In this document: positions 16,930-24,684 of the stretch, piece by piece
How positions within the stretch are numbered: the first letter of the stretch is position 1
Layout: each line of letters opens with the position of its first letter
From: Pseudorhodoferax aquiterrae
Lineage (GTDB): Bacteria; Pseudomonadota; Gammaproteobacteria; Burkholderiales; Burkholderiaceae_C
Direction of reading: 5' to 3'
NCBI RefSeq assembly: GCF_014652235.1
Contig: NZ_BMYK01000015.1
Span: 28,053 to 92,052 of the forward strand
DNA length: 64,000 nucleotides
Notes under the pieces: model-generated
Databases searched by the model: none
What the model was told of the DNA's origin: nothing
Seen by the model: only the letters and a program-made list of their open reading frames with translations
Made by a program: the position numbers and the translations under genes

Positions 16930-17853
16930 TCAGCGTTGTGTGCCGCCGTTGATGGAAAAGGTCACGGTCGGCGCACTGAGGTCGCCGTGCGGGACGCCCA
17001 GCGCGATCTCTCCGGTGCCGTGGAGCTGGCATTCGTCGCGCCGCAGTGCGATGTCCGAATCGCTGCCGGAGAAACGCACCCAGGTGCCGAAGCTGCTGAG
17101 GTCGATCAGCACGAAGCCACCGCTGCGCGATTCGATGCGCGCGTGCAGGCGGGATACGCGTGGATCGTTGACGACCACTTCGGCATGTTCGTTCCTGCCC
17201 AGATGCACCGGCAGTTCGCGCGCGTGAAAACTCAGCGAGAGGTCCAGGTGCTGCAACTGGATGCGGCTCGACGCTGGGGCTTCGGCGACCACGGGCCGCG
17301 CCAGCACGGCCTGCTGGGTCAGGAAGTCGGAGGCGATGTCTTCCTCCCATTCCACCTTGAACAGCGCGAGCGGCTCGGCCTTGCCGCGCAGCGTGACCGA
17401 GCCCAGGCTGCGAAAGCGCAGGCCGTGGCCTTCATCGACACCATCGACCACGGACGCCGTGGCCCAGATCTCGCTGCCGCCGGCCAGATCGCTCAGGCGC
17501 GCGGCCACGTTGACGGCGTCGCCGTAGCAGTCGCCGTCGACTTCCACCACCTCGCCACGCGCCACGCCGGCCTTGATCTCCATGCGCAAGGGCTCGGGCC
17601 ATTGCTCCAGCCGGATGCGGTGCCCGCGCTGCATCTGGATGACGGCATCGGCCGCATCGATGGCCTGCTCGAACACGGCCAGGATGCCGTCGCCCAGGGT
17701 CTTGACCACGCGCCCGCGGTGGGCCTCGCAGATGGCGCCGATCCATTGCGTGAGCCGTGTGATGGTCGCCGTCGCCTTCTCGTTGCCCAACGTCTCGAAG
17801 AACGCCGTGCTGTCCGATAGGTCTGCAAAAACAACCGTGGCCTGAACGCCCAT
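16930..17853 (-). CDS. Class III nucleotide cyclase with C-terminal FHA domain
   Basis: The 307-residue protein starts with a class III cyclase domain (about residues 1-165). The metal-binding aspartates lie in VVFADLSDST and TLGDGILAVF, a Lys stands in RVVKTLGDG as in ATP-using enzymes, and the catalytic Asn and Arg are in DAVNVAARL. A FHA domain follows (about 205-300) with HLGRNEHAEVVV and VSRLHARIE, which should bind phosphothreonine. All key residues are present, so it is probably an active adenylate cyclase answering a phosphorylation signal. No Ser/Thr kinase is in the window. It is followed by the acylase gene. Confidence 0.9.
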   Translation of the reverse strand: MGVQATVVFADLSDSTAFFETLGNEKATATITRLTQWIGAICEAHRGRVVKTLGDGILAVFEQAIDAADAVIQMQRGHRIRLEQWPEPLRMEIKAGVARGEVVEVDGDCYGDAVNVAARLSDLAGGSEIWATASVVDGVDEGHGLRFRSLGSVTLRGKAEPLALFKVEWEEDIASDFLTQQAVLARPVVAEAPASSRIQLQHLDLSLSFHARELPVHLGRNEHAEVVVNDPRVSRLHARIESRSGGFVLIDLSSFGTWVRFSGSDSDIALRRDECQLHGTGEIALGVPHGDLSAPTVTFSINGGTQR

Positions 17854-17914
17854 GGTGCTGCGGGTGGGTGACGGGAAGATGCCCGCAGTGTAGGGGATGT
17901 CGCCTGCCGCGGGC

Positions 17915-18913
17915 TCAGTGCGCGTGGTCGCCGTGACCGTGGTGGCTGCCTTCCAGGTGGCCCCAGAACAGCAGCGCCTCCCGGTTCTCCACCACCATCT
18001 GCACCTTGGCACCGACCGGCAGCAACACCTTGGTGGGCACATGGCCGAATGGCAATTGGGTGAAGACCGGCACCTTGAGCTGGCTGCGCAGCCAGGCCAC
18101 CACCGTGGCCATGCGGAAGTTGCGGTCGTGCGCCACCGTCTGGTAGCCCGTGAACTGGCCGAGCACCACGGCCTTCTGGCGGGCCAGCACGCCGGCATGC
18201 AACAGCTGCGTGAGCATGCGCTCGATCCGGTACGGGTGCTCGTTCACGTCTTCCAGGAACAGGATGCCGCCGCGTACGTCCGGCAGATAGGGCGTGCCGA
18301 CCATGCCGCTCAGCACGGCCAGGTTGCCGCCCCACAGCGTGGCGTCGCGGATGCTCCAGGAGGGCGGCACTTGCGCGGTAGCGGCCGCACCGCGCCGCGC
18401 GCGCGGGGCCGGCATCGGATCGTCACGGCCGATGCGCCAGCCCGTGCCCTCGCCCTGCCCCAGCAGCAGATCGTCGAAGCAGGCCTGCATGATCTCGTCG
18501 GGCTCTTCCTCGCCGCCGAAGTCGCCGCACAGCGCGGGGCCGGCCCAGCTGGTGCCGCCAGCGCGTGCCAGCAGCGCCAGCTGCAGGGCCGTGAAGTCGC
18601 TGTGGCCGACGAAGCGCAGGCCGCGCTCTGCGGCACGCGCCAGCACCGGGTAGCGGATGCGGTCCAGGATGCGCGTGAGGCCGTAGCCGCCACGCGAGAT
18701 CAGTGCGATATCCGCGCCGCTGGCCGCAGCGCGGTGCACTGCAGCCAGCCGCGTGTCGTCGTCACCGGCAAAGCGCATGTGGCTCTTCAGCGCGGCCTCG
18801 TCGATCTCGACGGCGTGGCCTTGCCCGCGCAAGCGCTGCACCGCGCGCTTGAACGCGGCCTTGTCGCGCACGGCGCCGGCGGGGGAATAAATGTAGATGT
18901 GCTTGGGATTCAC
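17915..18913 (-). CDS. ldcA: Muramoyltetrapeptide (LD-)carboxypeptidase, S66 family
   Basis: The 332-residue protein matches peptidase family S66, cytoplasmic enzymes that remove the terminal D-Ala from murein tetrapeptides during recycling. Motifs seen are IYSPAGAV at the N-terminus, LISRGGYGLTRIL, GHSDFTAL (nucleophile Ser near residue 105), GGNLAVLSG and FLEDVNEHPYRIERML. The C-terminus ends in a His-rich tail with SHHGHGDHAH, unusual for the family and possibly metal-binding. The GTG start overlaps the stop of the TadA fusion in GTGA (18910-18913), so the two are translationally coupled. Confidence 0.9.
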   Translation of the reverse strand: MNPKHIYIYSPAGAVRDKAAFKRAVQRLRGQGHAVEIDEAALKSHMRFAGDDDTRLAAVHRAAASGADIALISRGGYGLTRILDRIRYPVLARAAERGLRFVGHSDFTALQLALLARAGGTSWAGPALCGDFGGEEEPDEIMQACFDDLLLGQGEGTGWRIGRDDPMPAPRARRGAAATAQVPPSWSIRDATLWGGNLAVLSGMVGTPYLPDVRGGILFLEDVNEHPYRIERMLTQLLHAGVLARQKAVVLGQFTGYQTVAHDRNFRMATVVAWLRSQLKVPVFTQLPFGHVPTKVLLPVGAKVQMVVENREALLFWGHLEGSHHGHGDHAH

Positions 18914-20136
18914 GGGCGGGAGTATCCCACCGTGAATCCGTCGAGCAGCTGGCGCGCGAGCGCGGCCTCGCCGCCAGCGGCCGGCGGCGGCTGTGCGGCG
19001 GACCAGTCCGGCGCCACGGCGTCGTCGCCCGCCCAGCGCTGGAACGCGCGCGGCCCGGCGCGGTGGCCCGCGTCGGGAAAGGGCGTGCCGTCCGCTTCAC
19101 CGCGCGGCTCCTGCTGCAGCAGTTGCAGCGCATGCCGCACCTGCGCAGGCTGCCACATCGCCGGCCATGGCGCGGCGTCCGGACGCATCGCCACCGCCGC
19201 CGACAAATCGGGGGCCAGGGCGACCAGGCCGCGGTAGCGTGCCGGTGCCCGCTGCGGCAGATCCAGCGCCAGCAGGCCGCCTCTGCCCAGCAGCACCAGC
19301 ACGATGTCGTGCAGATCGAGGGTCTGCACGAATTCCTCGAGCACCGCGCGGTGCCAGGCCGGACTGTGCGCGCTCTCCTTCTTGGGCTTGTCGCTCATGC
19401 CGAAGCCCGGCAGGTCGATGGCGACGACGCGGTGTCCGGCGTCGCGCCAGACCGGCAGCAGGGTACGGAAGTCGTGACTCCAGCCTTCGGCACCATGGAC
19501 ACAGAGCAGCGTCAAGGGCCGGCCAGAGCCCTGCCCTCGCTCGTCCAGGTAGTGCATCGACAAACCGGCCAGGCTCGGCAGGCTGCGGATGTACTGGCCA
19601 TGCCATGGGTAGTCCGCCAGCCCCGCGAAGCGCCCGGCCGGCGTGCGCAGCGCGTCTTCGCGCAAGGGCACGCGTGCGTGGGCCTGCGCCTGGCGCTGCT
19701 GCTGAAAGAAGTCGCGCAACAGCGCTCCGCAGGCCTCCCCCAGGACGCCGCGGCGCACGCGCGTGTGGTGGTTCAGTGCGTTCTGGGCGAACAGATCGAG
19801 CACCGAACCGGCGGCGCCGGTCTTGGGATCGGCCGCGCCGTAGACCACGCGCGACAGGCGCGCGTGCAGCATCGCGCCGCTGCACATGGCACAGGGCTCC
19901 AGCGTGACGAACAGTTCACAGTCCTCGAGCCGGTAGTTGCCCAGCGCGCGGGCAGCCGCCCGCAGGGCAACGACTTCCGCATGCGCCGTGGGATCGCACT
20001 GCCCGATCGGCGCGTTGGCCCCCGTCGCCACCACCTGCCGCTGGTGCAGCACGACCGCGCCGACCGGAACTTCGCCGCGCGCGGCCGCGCTGCGTGCCTG
20101 CGCGAGCGCGAGCGCCATGGCCTCCTCGTCCGTCAT
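18910..20136 (-). CDS. tadA: tRNA adenosine(34) deaminase TadA fused to a haloalkane-dehalogenase-like domain
   Basis: Residues 1-150 are TadA, which converts A34 to inosine in tRNA-Arg(ACG): zinc/catalytic HAEVVAL and PCAMCSGAMLHARL are intact, as is the tail VRRGVLGEACGALLRDFF. Residues about 160-408 form an alpha/beta hydrolase domain like haloalkane dehalogenases (LREDALRTPAGRFAGL, ADYPW, GLSMHYLDE, HGAEGW, GFGMSDKP). At the nucleophile elbow, where these enzymes have a QDWGG-type motif, this protein has LGRGG, so the acid nucleophile looks lost and the domain is probably not an active dehalogenase. Normal TadA has 150-180 residues. ATG at 20136; an upstream in-frame start at 20208 is less likely. 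Confidence 0.88.
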   Translation of the reverse strand: MTDEEAMALALAQARSAAARGEVPVGAVVLHQRQVVATGANAPIGQCDPTAHAEVVALRAAARALGNYRLEDCELFVTLEPCAMCSGAMLHARLSRVVYGAADPKTGAAGSVLDLFAQNALNHHTRVRRGVLGEACGALLRDFFQQQRQAQAHARVPLREDALRTPAGRFAGLADYPWHGQYIRSLPSLAGLSMHYLDERGQGSGRPLTLLCVHGAEGWSHDFRTLLPVWRDAGHRVVAIDLPGFGMSDKPKKESAHSPAWHRAVLEEFVQTLDLHDIVLVLLGRGGLLALDLPQRAPARYRGLVALAPDLSAAVAMRPDAAPWPAMWQPAQVRHALQLLQQEPRGEADGTPFPDAGHRAGPRAFQRWAGDDAVAPDWSAAQPPPAAGGEAALARQLLDGFTVGYSRP

Positions 20137-20212
20137 GGACGAAGGGTGGAACGGAAACGGGGGAAGAACTTGAACATCGACGGCATGGCGGATGTCCCAA
20201 GAAGACAATGGG

Positions 20213-20288
20213 TGGTAGGACGTACTGGGGTCGAACCAGTGACAAACGGATTAAAAGTCCGCTGCTCTACCAACTGAGCTAACGTCCC
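20213..20288 (-). tRNA. tRNA-Lys (anticodon UUU)
   Basis: On the minus strand these 76 bases fold as a tRNA: acceptor stem GGGACGT paired with ACGTCCT, D-arm GCTCAGTTGGTAGAGC, anticodon loop CTTTTAA with anticodon TTT, T-arm with GGTTCGACCCC, and an encoded CCA end. A TATAAT box lies 25 bases upstream. Confidence 0.97.
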
Positions 20289-20313
20289 ACTGCTGTCTGC
20301 AGCAAAGCCTACG

Positions 20314-20319
20314 ATTATA
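20314..20319 (-). promoter_or_regulatory. -10 box of the tRNA-Lys promoter
   Basis: A perfect TATAAT on the minus strand ends 25 bases before the 5' base of the tRNA, in the short gap after tcdA. The -35 region is weak (TGCAAA at 18-base spacing). Confidence 0.65.
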
Positions 20320-20329
20320 GCCAGACGAA

Positions 20330-21115
20330 TCAGGCTTTTTGCACGCGCCGTGCAATTTGGTCGAGCACCCAGCCCGCGGCGCATTGGCCGAAGGTGGCCG
20401 TCACGCTGACGACGGACCCGTAGCCGTGGCAGTTCAGGCTGCCGTCCCCTGCGATCGCACAGGAGGGGTCGGGCGGCGCCACGGGCTCACGGCTGAACAC
20501 GCAGGCCACGCCCATGCGCTTGCCGTCGCGCGGGGCTCGGTGGTGCTTGCGCAAGCGTTGGCGAACCTGGGCCAGCAGCGGATCGTGCGTGACCGCGGCC
20601 AGATCCTCGATCTGCACGGCATGCGCCAGGCGCTTGCCGCCGGCCGCGCCCACGCCGATGAACAGCCGGCGCTGCGCGGCCGCACTGCGGGACCAGGCCG
20701 CCATGGCCGTCTTCGCGGCCACCTGGTCGCAGGCGTCGATCACGGCGTCGGCATCGGCCGGCAGCAAGGCGGGCCAGTTCTCGGGCGTCACGAAGTCGTC
20801 GACAGCATCCACGCGGCAGCCCGGATGGATCTGTGCGATGCGCTCGCGCATGGCCAGCACCTTGGCCTGGCCCACGGTGCTGTCCAACGCGTGGATCTGG
20901 CGGTTGATGTTCGACTCGGCGACATGGTCCATGTCGACCAGCGTCAACTGCGCCACGCCACTGCGCGCCAGTGCCTCCGCAGCCCACGAGCCGACGCCAC
21001 CGATGCCCACCACGACGGCGTGCGCGCGGCGGATCGCGCCGGCCCCGGCCACGCCGTAGAGCCGCTCCAGGCCGCCGAAGCGCCGCGCCAGATCGGGTTC
21101 GTCCAGCGCCGTCAT
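20330..21115 (-). CDS. tcdA: tRNA threonylcarbamoyladenosine dehydratase (TcdA/CsdL)
   Basis: The 261-residue E1-like protein cyclises t6A37 to ct6A in ANN-decoding tRNAs using ATP. The nucleotide-binding GIGGVGSWAAEALARSG (about residues 38-54), LVDMDHVAESNINRQ, and the VIDACDQVAAK region are typical, and the C-terminal segment with SLNCHGYGS and QCAAGWVLDQI fits TcdA rather than ThiF or MoeB. It shares ATGA (21112-21115) with the YeeE/YedE transporter stop, so the two are coupled; some TcdA proteins work with the CsdA-CsdE sulfur system, though none is seen here. tRNA-Lys(UUU), itself a t6A/ct6A tRNA, lies directly downstream. Confidence 0.93.
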   Translation of the reverse strand: MTALDEPDLARRFGGLERLYGVAGAGAIRRAHAVVVGIGGVGSWAAEALARSGVAQLTLVDMDHVAESNINRQIHALDSTVGQAKVLAMRERIAQIHPGCRVDAVDDFVTPENWPALLPADADAVIDACDQVAAKTAMAAWSRSAAAQRRLFIGVGAAGGKRLAHAVQIEDLAAVTHDPLLAQVRQRLRKHHRAPRDGKRMGVACVFSREPVAPPDPSCAIAGDGSLNCHGYGSVVSVTATFGQCAAGWVLDQIARRVQKA

Positions 21116-22227
21116 GGCAGGCGCTCCAGGCGCCAGCGCTGGTAGCGCAGCGCGAGAACCGCGCCGGCCAGGATGGCCGCGACGGCCACCAAGCTGGTCA
21201 GGCTCAGCGTGGACAGGCCCGACAGCCCCTGGCCGACGGTGCAGCCCATGGCCGTGATGCCGCCCACGCCCATCAGCACGGCACCGATCAAGTGGTTGGC
21301 CAGGTCTTCGGTGTCGCCAAAGCCTTCCCAGCGGAAGCTGCGCGAGATGAGCGCCATGGCCCAGGAGCCAGCGACCACGCCGGCGACCGACACGATGCCC
21401 AGCGTCAAGACCCTGCTGCGGTCGCTGAAGAAGAGCAGCCAGTCCAGCGTATGCGCCAGGGGGGCGACGAAGCTCAGCGCCTCGATGCGGCCCGAGTTGG
21501 TCGCGAGGTAGGCTTCTTCCAGCGTCTCGGGATGTTCGGGTACATGCCCGAGATGGCCGCTGACCCACCACATGGCCACCAGCACCGCCCCGACGCCGAG
21601 TCCGGCCAGCAGGTTGTCGGCGCGCAGGAAGCCCTTGCCGACCAAGGCCCAGAACACAAGTGCCCCCCCGACGAGCAGACCCAGGGCCAGGCTGGCGACG
21701 GGCAGGCTCCAGCCCGTGGCCGGCGCCACCAGCTGCGGCAACGCGGCCTGGGTGGCCAGTTGCCAGGCCATCTGATCGACCGAGCCCGCACGCAGCACGG
21801 CAGTGACACCGCGCAATGTCGCGAACCCAGCAACGGCCATCACCACGAACACGACCACGGCCTTGAGGCTGCCGCCGCCGATGCGCACCAGCGTCTTGCT
21901 GCCGCATCCCGATGCCAGCACCATGCCGAAACCGAACATGCCGCCGCCTGCGAGTGCCGAGAGCCACAGCCAGCGGTGCGATGCGTACAGCGTCCTGGAC
22001 GGATCGACCTGCCCGAAGAACACCAGCGCGCCGAAGCCGATCGTGGCCACGCCAGCCGCCAGGGCCCATTGGCGCATGCGCGTCCAGTCGCCCATGTGCA
22101 CCGCATCGCTGACGGCGCCCATGGTGCAGAAATGCGTGCGCTGTGCAATGGCGCCGAAGACCACGGACAGCGCGAGCGCTGCCCATAGCACCTGGTGCGT
22201 CAGCAGCGAAATGTCGGGGGACTGCAT
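21112..22227 (-). CDS. YeeE/YedE family sulfur-compound transporter
   Basis: The 371-residue protein is an inner-membrane protein with about nine to ten helices. The three conserved cysteine motifs of the YeeE/YedE (TsuA) family are present: HFCTMG (about residue 34), SGCGSK (about 107) and MGCTVGQG (about 330). Characterised members take up thiosulfate by relaying it between cysteines. It is translationally coupled to tcdA by ATGA. No TusA-like partner gene is adjacent. Confidence 0.9.
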   Translation of the reverse strand: MQSPDISLLTHQVLWAALALSVVFGAIAQRTHFCTMGAVSDAVHMGDWTRMRQWALAAGVATIGFGALVFFGQVDPSRTLYASHRWLWLSALAGGGMFGFGMVLASGCGSKTLVRIGGGSLKAVVVFVVMAVAGFATLRGVTAVLRAGSVDQMAWQLATQAALPQLVAPATGWSLPVASLALGLLVGGALVFWALVGKGFLRADNLLAGLGVGAVLVAMWWVSGHLGHVPEHPETLEEAYLATNSGRIEALSFVAPLAHTLDWLLFFSDRSRVLTLGIVSVAGVVAGSWAMALISRSFRWEGFGDTEDLANHLIGAVLMGVGGITAMGCTVGQGLSGLSTLSLTSLVAVAAILAGAVLALRYQRWRLERLP

Positions 22228-22254
22228 CGGCGCAATTCTAGGAAGACCCCGACC

Positions 22255-23226
22255 TCACCGGGCGGCGCGCCGCTCCAGCGGTGCGACCCGCCGGACCCAA
22301 GTATGGATCTCGTGCGGCGCCAGCAGGGCCGGATCGACGGGTCGGAACGGCCGGCGCATGAAGGCGCCGATCTCTGCAGCGTCGACACGCGTGATGACCA
22401 GCACCCGGTCGGGGTCGAAGTAGGCGTCCTCGCGCGCAGAGAGGCGGTTGGTGACGATCTTCTTCTGCAGGAACAGCGCCTCCATGCTGCGCAGCGTGGG
22501 GCCGGATTGGTGCTCTTGCACGATCTCCACCAGGCAATCGGCGTGCTGGCTCTCGAGCAGGTTGCGCGCATACGGGATCCAGCCCGCCTGCAGATGCGCC
22601 TGCAACGCTGGCGCGTAGTCCTTGCCCTTGTCGGCGACGACATGGAACTGTGCGGACATCCCCAGTTGCCCGATGGCCGCCTTGAGCTCCAGCAGCAGAC
22701 CGAGGCGCCCCTTGTCCACGCCGGAGAAATAGAACGCATGCCGCTTGCCAGCGTCCGCCAAGGCGGGCACATGCCGGTAGGGTTGGGGCGTGAAATGCAA
22801 TCCGTAGGCCGCGGCATCCTCCTGGTCGAAGGTGTGGATGGCGTCGACGATCTGCTGCAGCTTGTGAAGCTGCCGCCGGCTATGGGCCAGGTCGCCCCTG
22901 ATCCTGGCGACCGGATTCCAGAGAAAGACGTGGCGCGTCTGCGCCCGGATGTACTTCGCCACGCTGGCGATGTTGTTGAGGTTCTCCATCGCGAAGAAGA
23001 GCACCACATCCGTGGGCGCGATCTTGCGCAGCCGCGTCCGCGTCCCCGCATCCGGGTACAGCCCGAGCCGGGTGCCAGGGAACCTGGATTCGACGCCCCG
23101 GCCGACCCGCCCGGTCCAGCTGTCCGGCATTTCCCGGTAGGGAATCAGGCGGGTGTCTTGATCGCTGAAGCCTTCGAACACGAAGGCAGCCAACTCGGAA
23201 CTCGCGTTGTAGATGACGTGGCGCAT
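22255..23226 (-). CDS. Possible lipopolysaccharide-related glycosyltransferase, unassigned
   Basis: The 323-residue soluble protein, beginning MRHVIYNASSELAAFVFEGF, has an alternating strand-helix pattern in two halves, consistent with a GT-B-like fold, and a late EALFLQKKIVTNR segment followed by AYFDPDRVLVI. That pattern resembles proteins annotated as lipopolysaccharide core biosynthesis proteins, where a phrase of this kind places the branch end. No clear nucleotide-sugar motif is visible, so the role is unproven. It sits between a sulfur transporter and the cpoB gene, 27 bases after the former's start region. Confidence 0.5.
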   Translation of the reverse strand: MRHVIYNASSELAAFVFEGFSDQDTRLIPYREMPDSWTGRVGRGVESRFPGTRLGLYPDAGTRTRLRKIAPTDVVLFFAMENLNNIASVAKYIRAQTRHVFLWNPVARIRGDLAHSRRQLHKLQQIVDAIHTFDQEDAAAYGLHFTPQPYRHVPALADAGKRHAFYFSGVDKGRLGLLLELKAAIGQLGMSAQFHVVADKGKDYAPALQAHLQAGWIPYARNLLESQHADCLVEIVQEHQSGPTLRSMEALFLQKKIVTNRLSAREDAYFDPDRVLVITRVDAAEIGAFMRRPFRPVDPALLAPHEIHTWVRRVAPLERRAAR

Positions 23227-23309
23227 GAAGCAGGGCGCGCGGCGCCGAGGTGGGCATCCACCGCCGCCTGCTCCTTCGTGCGCACGGCGTGCAGGCAGGG
23301 TGGCGGCGC

Positions 23310-24107
23310 TCAGCGCATCTTGGCCAGACGGTCCTTGGCGGCGGCGGCGGCTTCGGACTGCGGGTAGACCTTGATCAGGTCTTCCAGCGTCTTGCGCGCG
23401 CCGCGCACTTCCTTGAGCTCCAGCTGGCAGTTGGCGATCGACAGCGCAGCTTCGGGCGCGCGCGGATGGTTGGCGTCCACCGTCAGCATGTTCTTGAAAT
23501 TGCCGACGGCGGCCTGGTACTCGCGCGTGGCGTACTGCGCGTTGCCCAGCCAGAAGAGGGCCAGCGCGCGGTAACCGCTCTGCGGGTAGCGCTTCATGAA
23601 CTCGGTGAAGGCGTTGCCGGCGGCCGCGAAATCGCCCTTGCGGAACACGGCCAGCGCCGCATCGTAGTCGCGCGTTTCGGCCGGGTCGGCCAGGAACTCG
23701 CGGCCGTCCACCGTCACCTTGGCCGGCTCGAATTTGCGCAGCCGCTCGTCCACGCCCTGGGCAATGTCCTTCTGGCGGCGCTGCATCTCGGCGACATCGC
23801 GGGCCAGCTGCTCCTCTTGGCCGCGCGACTTGGCCAGGTCGGCGCGCAGGGCGTCGATCTGGGTCTGCAGGTCCAGCAGGCTGCGGCGCATCTGGGTGTT
23901 CTCGTCGTTCACCCGGCGCAGTTCTTCCGCGGAATTCTGCTGCGCGGCCTGCAACGCATCGTGGCGCTGGCGCAGCTCCAGGATCGCGCGCCGCGCCTCG
24001 TCGTCGCCGAACAGCGCGTGCGCCGGCATGCTGGCCAGCAACGCCATGCCCAGGCACGCCGCAGCGGCCGCGCGCGCGCCCGCGCGCATCACTGCAGTGG
24101 TGCGCAT
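23310..24107 (-). CDS. cpoB: Cell division coordinator CpoB (YbgF)
   Basis: The 265-residue periplasmic protein has a signal peptide (about residues 1-31, cleaved after AHA), an N-terminal coiled coil (about 40-120) that forms trimers in the family, and a C-terminal TPR domain (about 140-262) with three repeats ending YPQSEAAAAAKDRL. CpoB links Tol-Pal constriction to PBP1B peptidoglycan synthesis. It lies five bases after pal, as in the normal tol-pal operon. ATG 24107 is the first good start that gives a signal peptide. Confidence 0.94.
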   Translation of the reverse strand: MRTTAVMRAGARAAAAACLGMALLASMPAHALFGDDEARRAILELRQRHDALQAAQQNSAEELRRVNDENTQMRRSLLDLQTQIDALRADLAKSRGQEEQLARDVAEMQRRQKDIAQGVDERLRKFEPAKVTVDGREFLADPAETRDYDAALAVFRKGDFAAAGNAFTEFMKRYPQSGYRALALFWLGNAQYATREYQAAVGNFKNMLTVDANHPRAPEAALSIANCQLELKEVRGARKTLEDLIKVYPQSEAAAAAKDRLAKMR

Positions 24108-24112
24108 GCGCT

Positions 24113-24649
24113 TCAACGGTAGGTGATTTCGGCGCGGCGGTTCTTGGCGTAGGCCGCCTCGTCGGAGCCCTGCACGGCCGGCTTTTCCTTGCCGAAGCTC
24201 ACGGCTTCGACCTGGTTGTCGGCCACGCCCAGCAGCACCAGCGAACGGCGCACGGCCTCGGCACGCTTCTGGCCCAGGGCCAGGTTGTATTCGCGGCCGC
24301 CACGCTCGTCGGTGTGGCCTTCGACCACGCTCTTGCGGTTGCGGTCGGCGCGCAGGAAGCGCGCGTTGTTCTCGATCGTGGTCTGCTCGGTGGCTTCGAT
24401 GCTGTAGCTGTCGTAGCCGAAGTAGACGGTGCGGGCACCGGCCGGGCCGGCGGCCAGGTCGTTGGACTTGCTCAGGTCCACGGGTGCCACGCTGCTCTGG
24501 CCCACGTTGCCGGCGCCAGCGCCTTGCGAGCCGATGGTCGAGGCCGAGGTGCCGGCCTTGTCCTGCACCGGCACGTCGTCCAGCTTCACGGGCGAACTGC
24601 AACCCACCAGAGCGGCGGCGACGATCGCGGTCAATACGAACTGCTTCAT
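24113..24649 (-). CDS. pal: Peptidoglycan-associated lipoprotein Pal
   Basis: The 178-residue lipoprotein has a lipobox AALVGCSS with acylated Cys17 and an OmpA-like C-terminal domain (about residues 70-178) with VEGHTDERGGREYNLALGQ, the diaminopimelate-binding region. Pal anchors the outer membrane to peptidoglycan and binds TolB. It lies 35 bases after tolB and directly before cpoB. Confidence 0.97.
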   Translation of the reverse strand: MKQFVLTAIVAAALVGCSSPVKLDDVPVQDKAGTSASTIGSQGAGAGNVGQSSVAPVDLSKSNDLAAGPAGARTVYFGYDSYSIEATEQTTIENNARFLRADRNRKSVVEGHTDERGGREYNLALGQKRAEAVRRSLVLLGVADNQVEAVSFGKEKPAVQGSDEAAYAKNRRAEITYR

Positions 24650-24684
24650 TTACACACTCCCCTTTTTGACAAAAAAACCGATGC

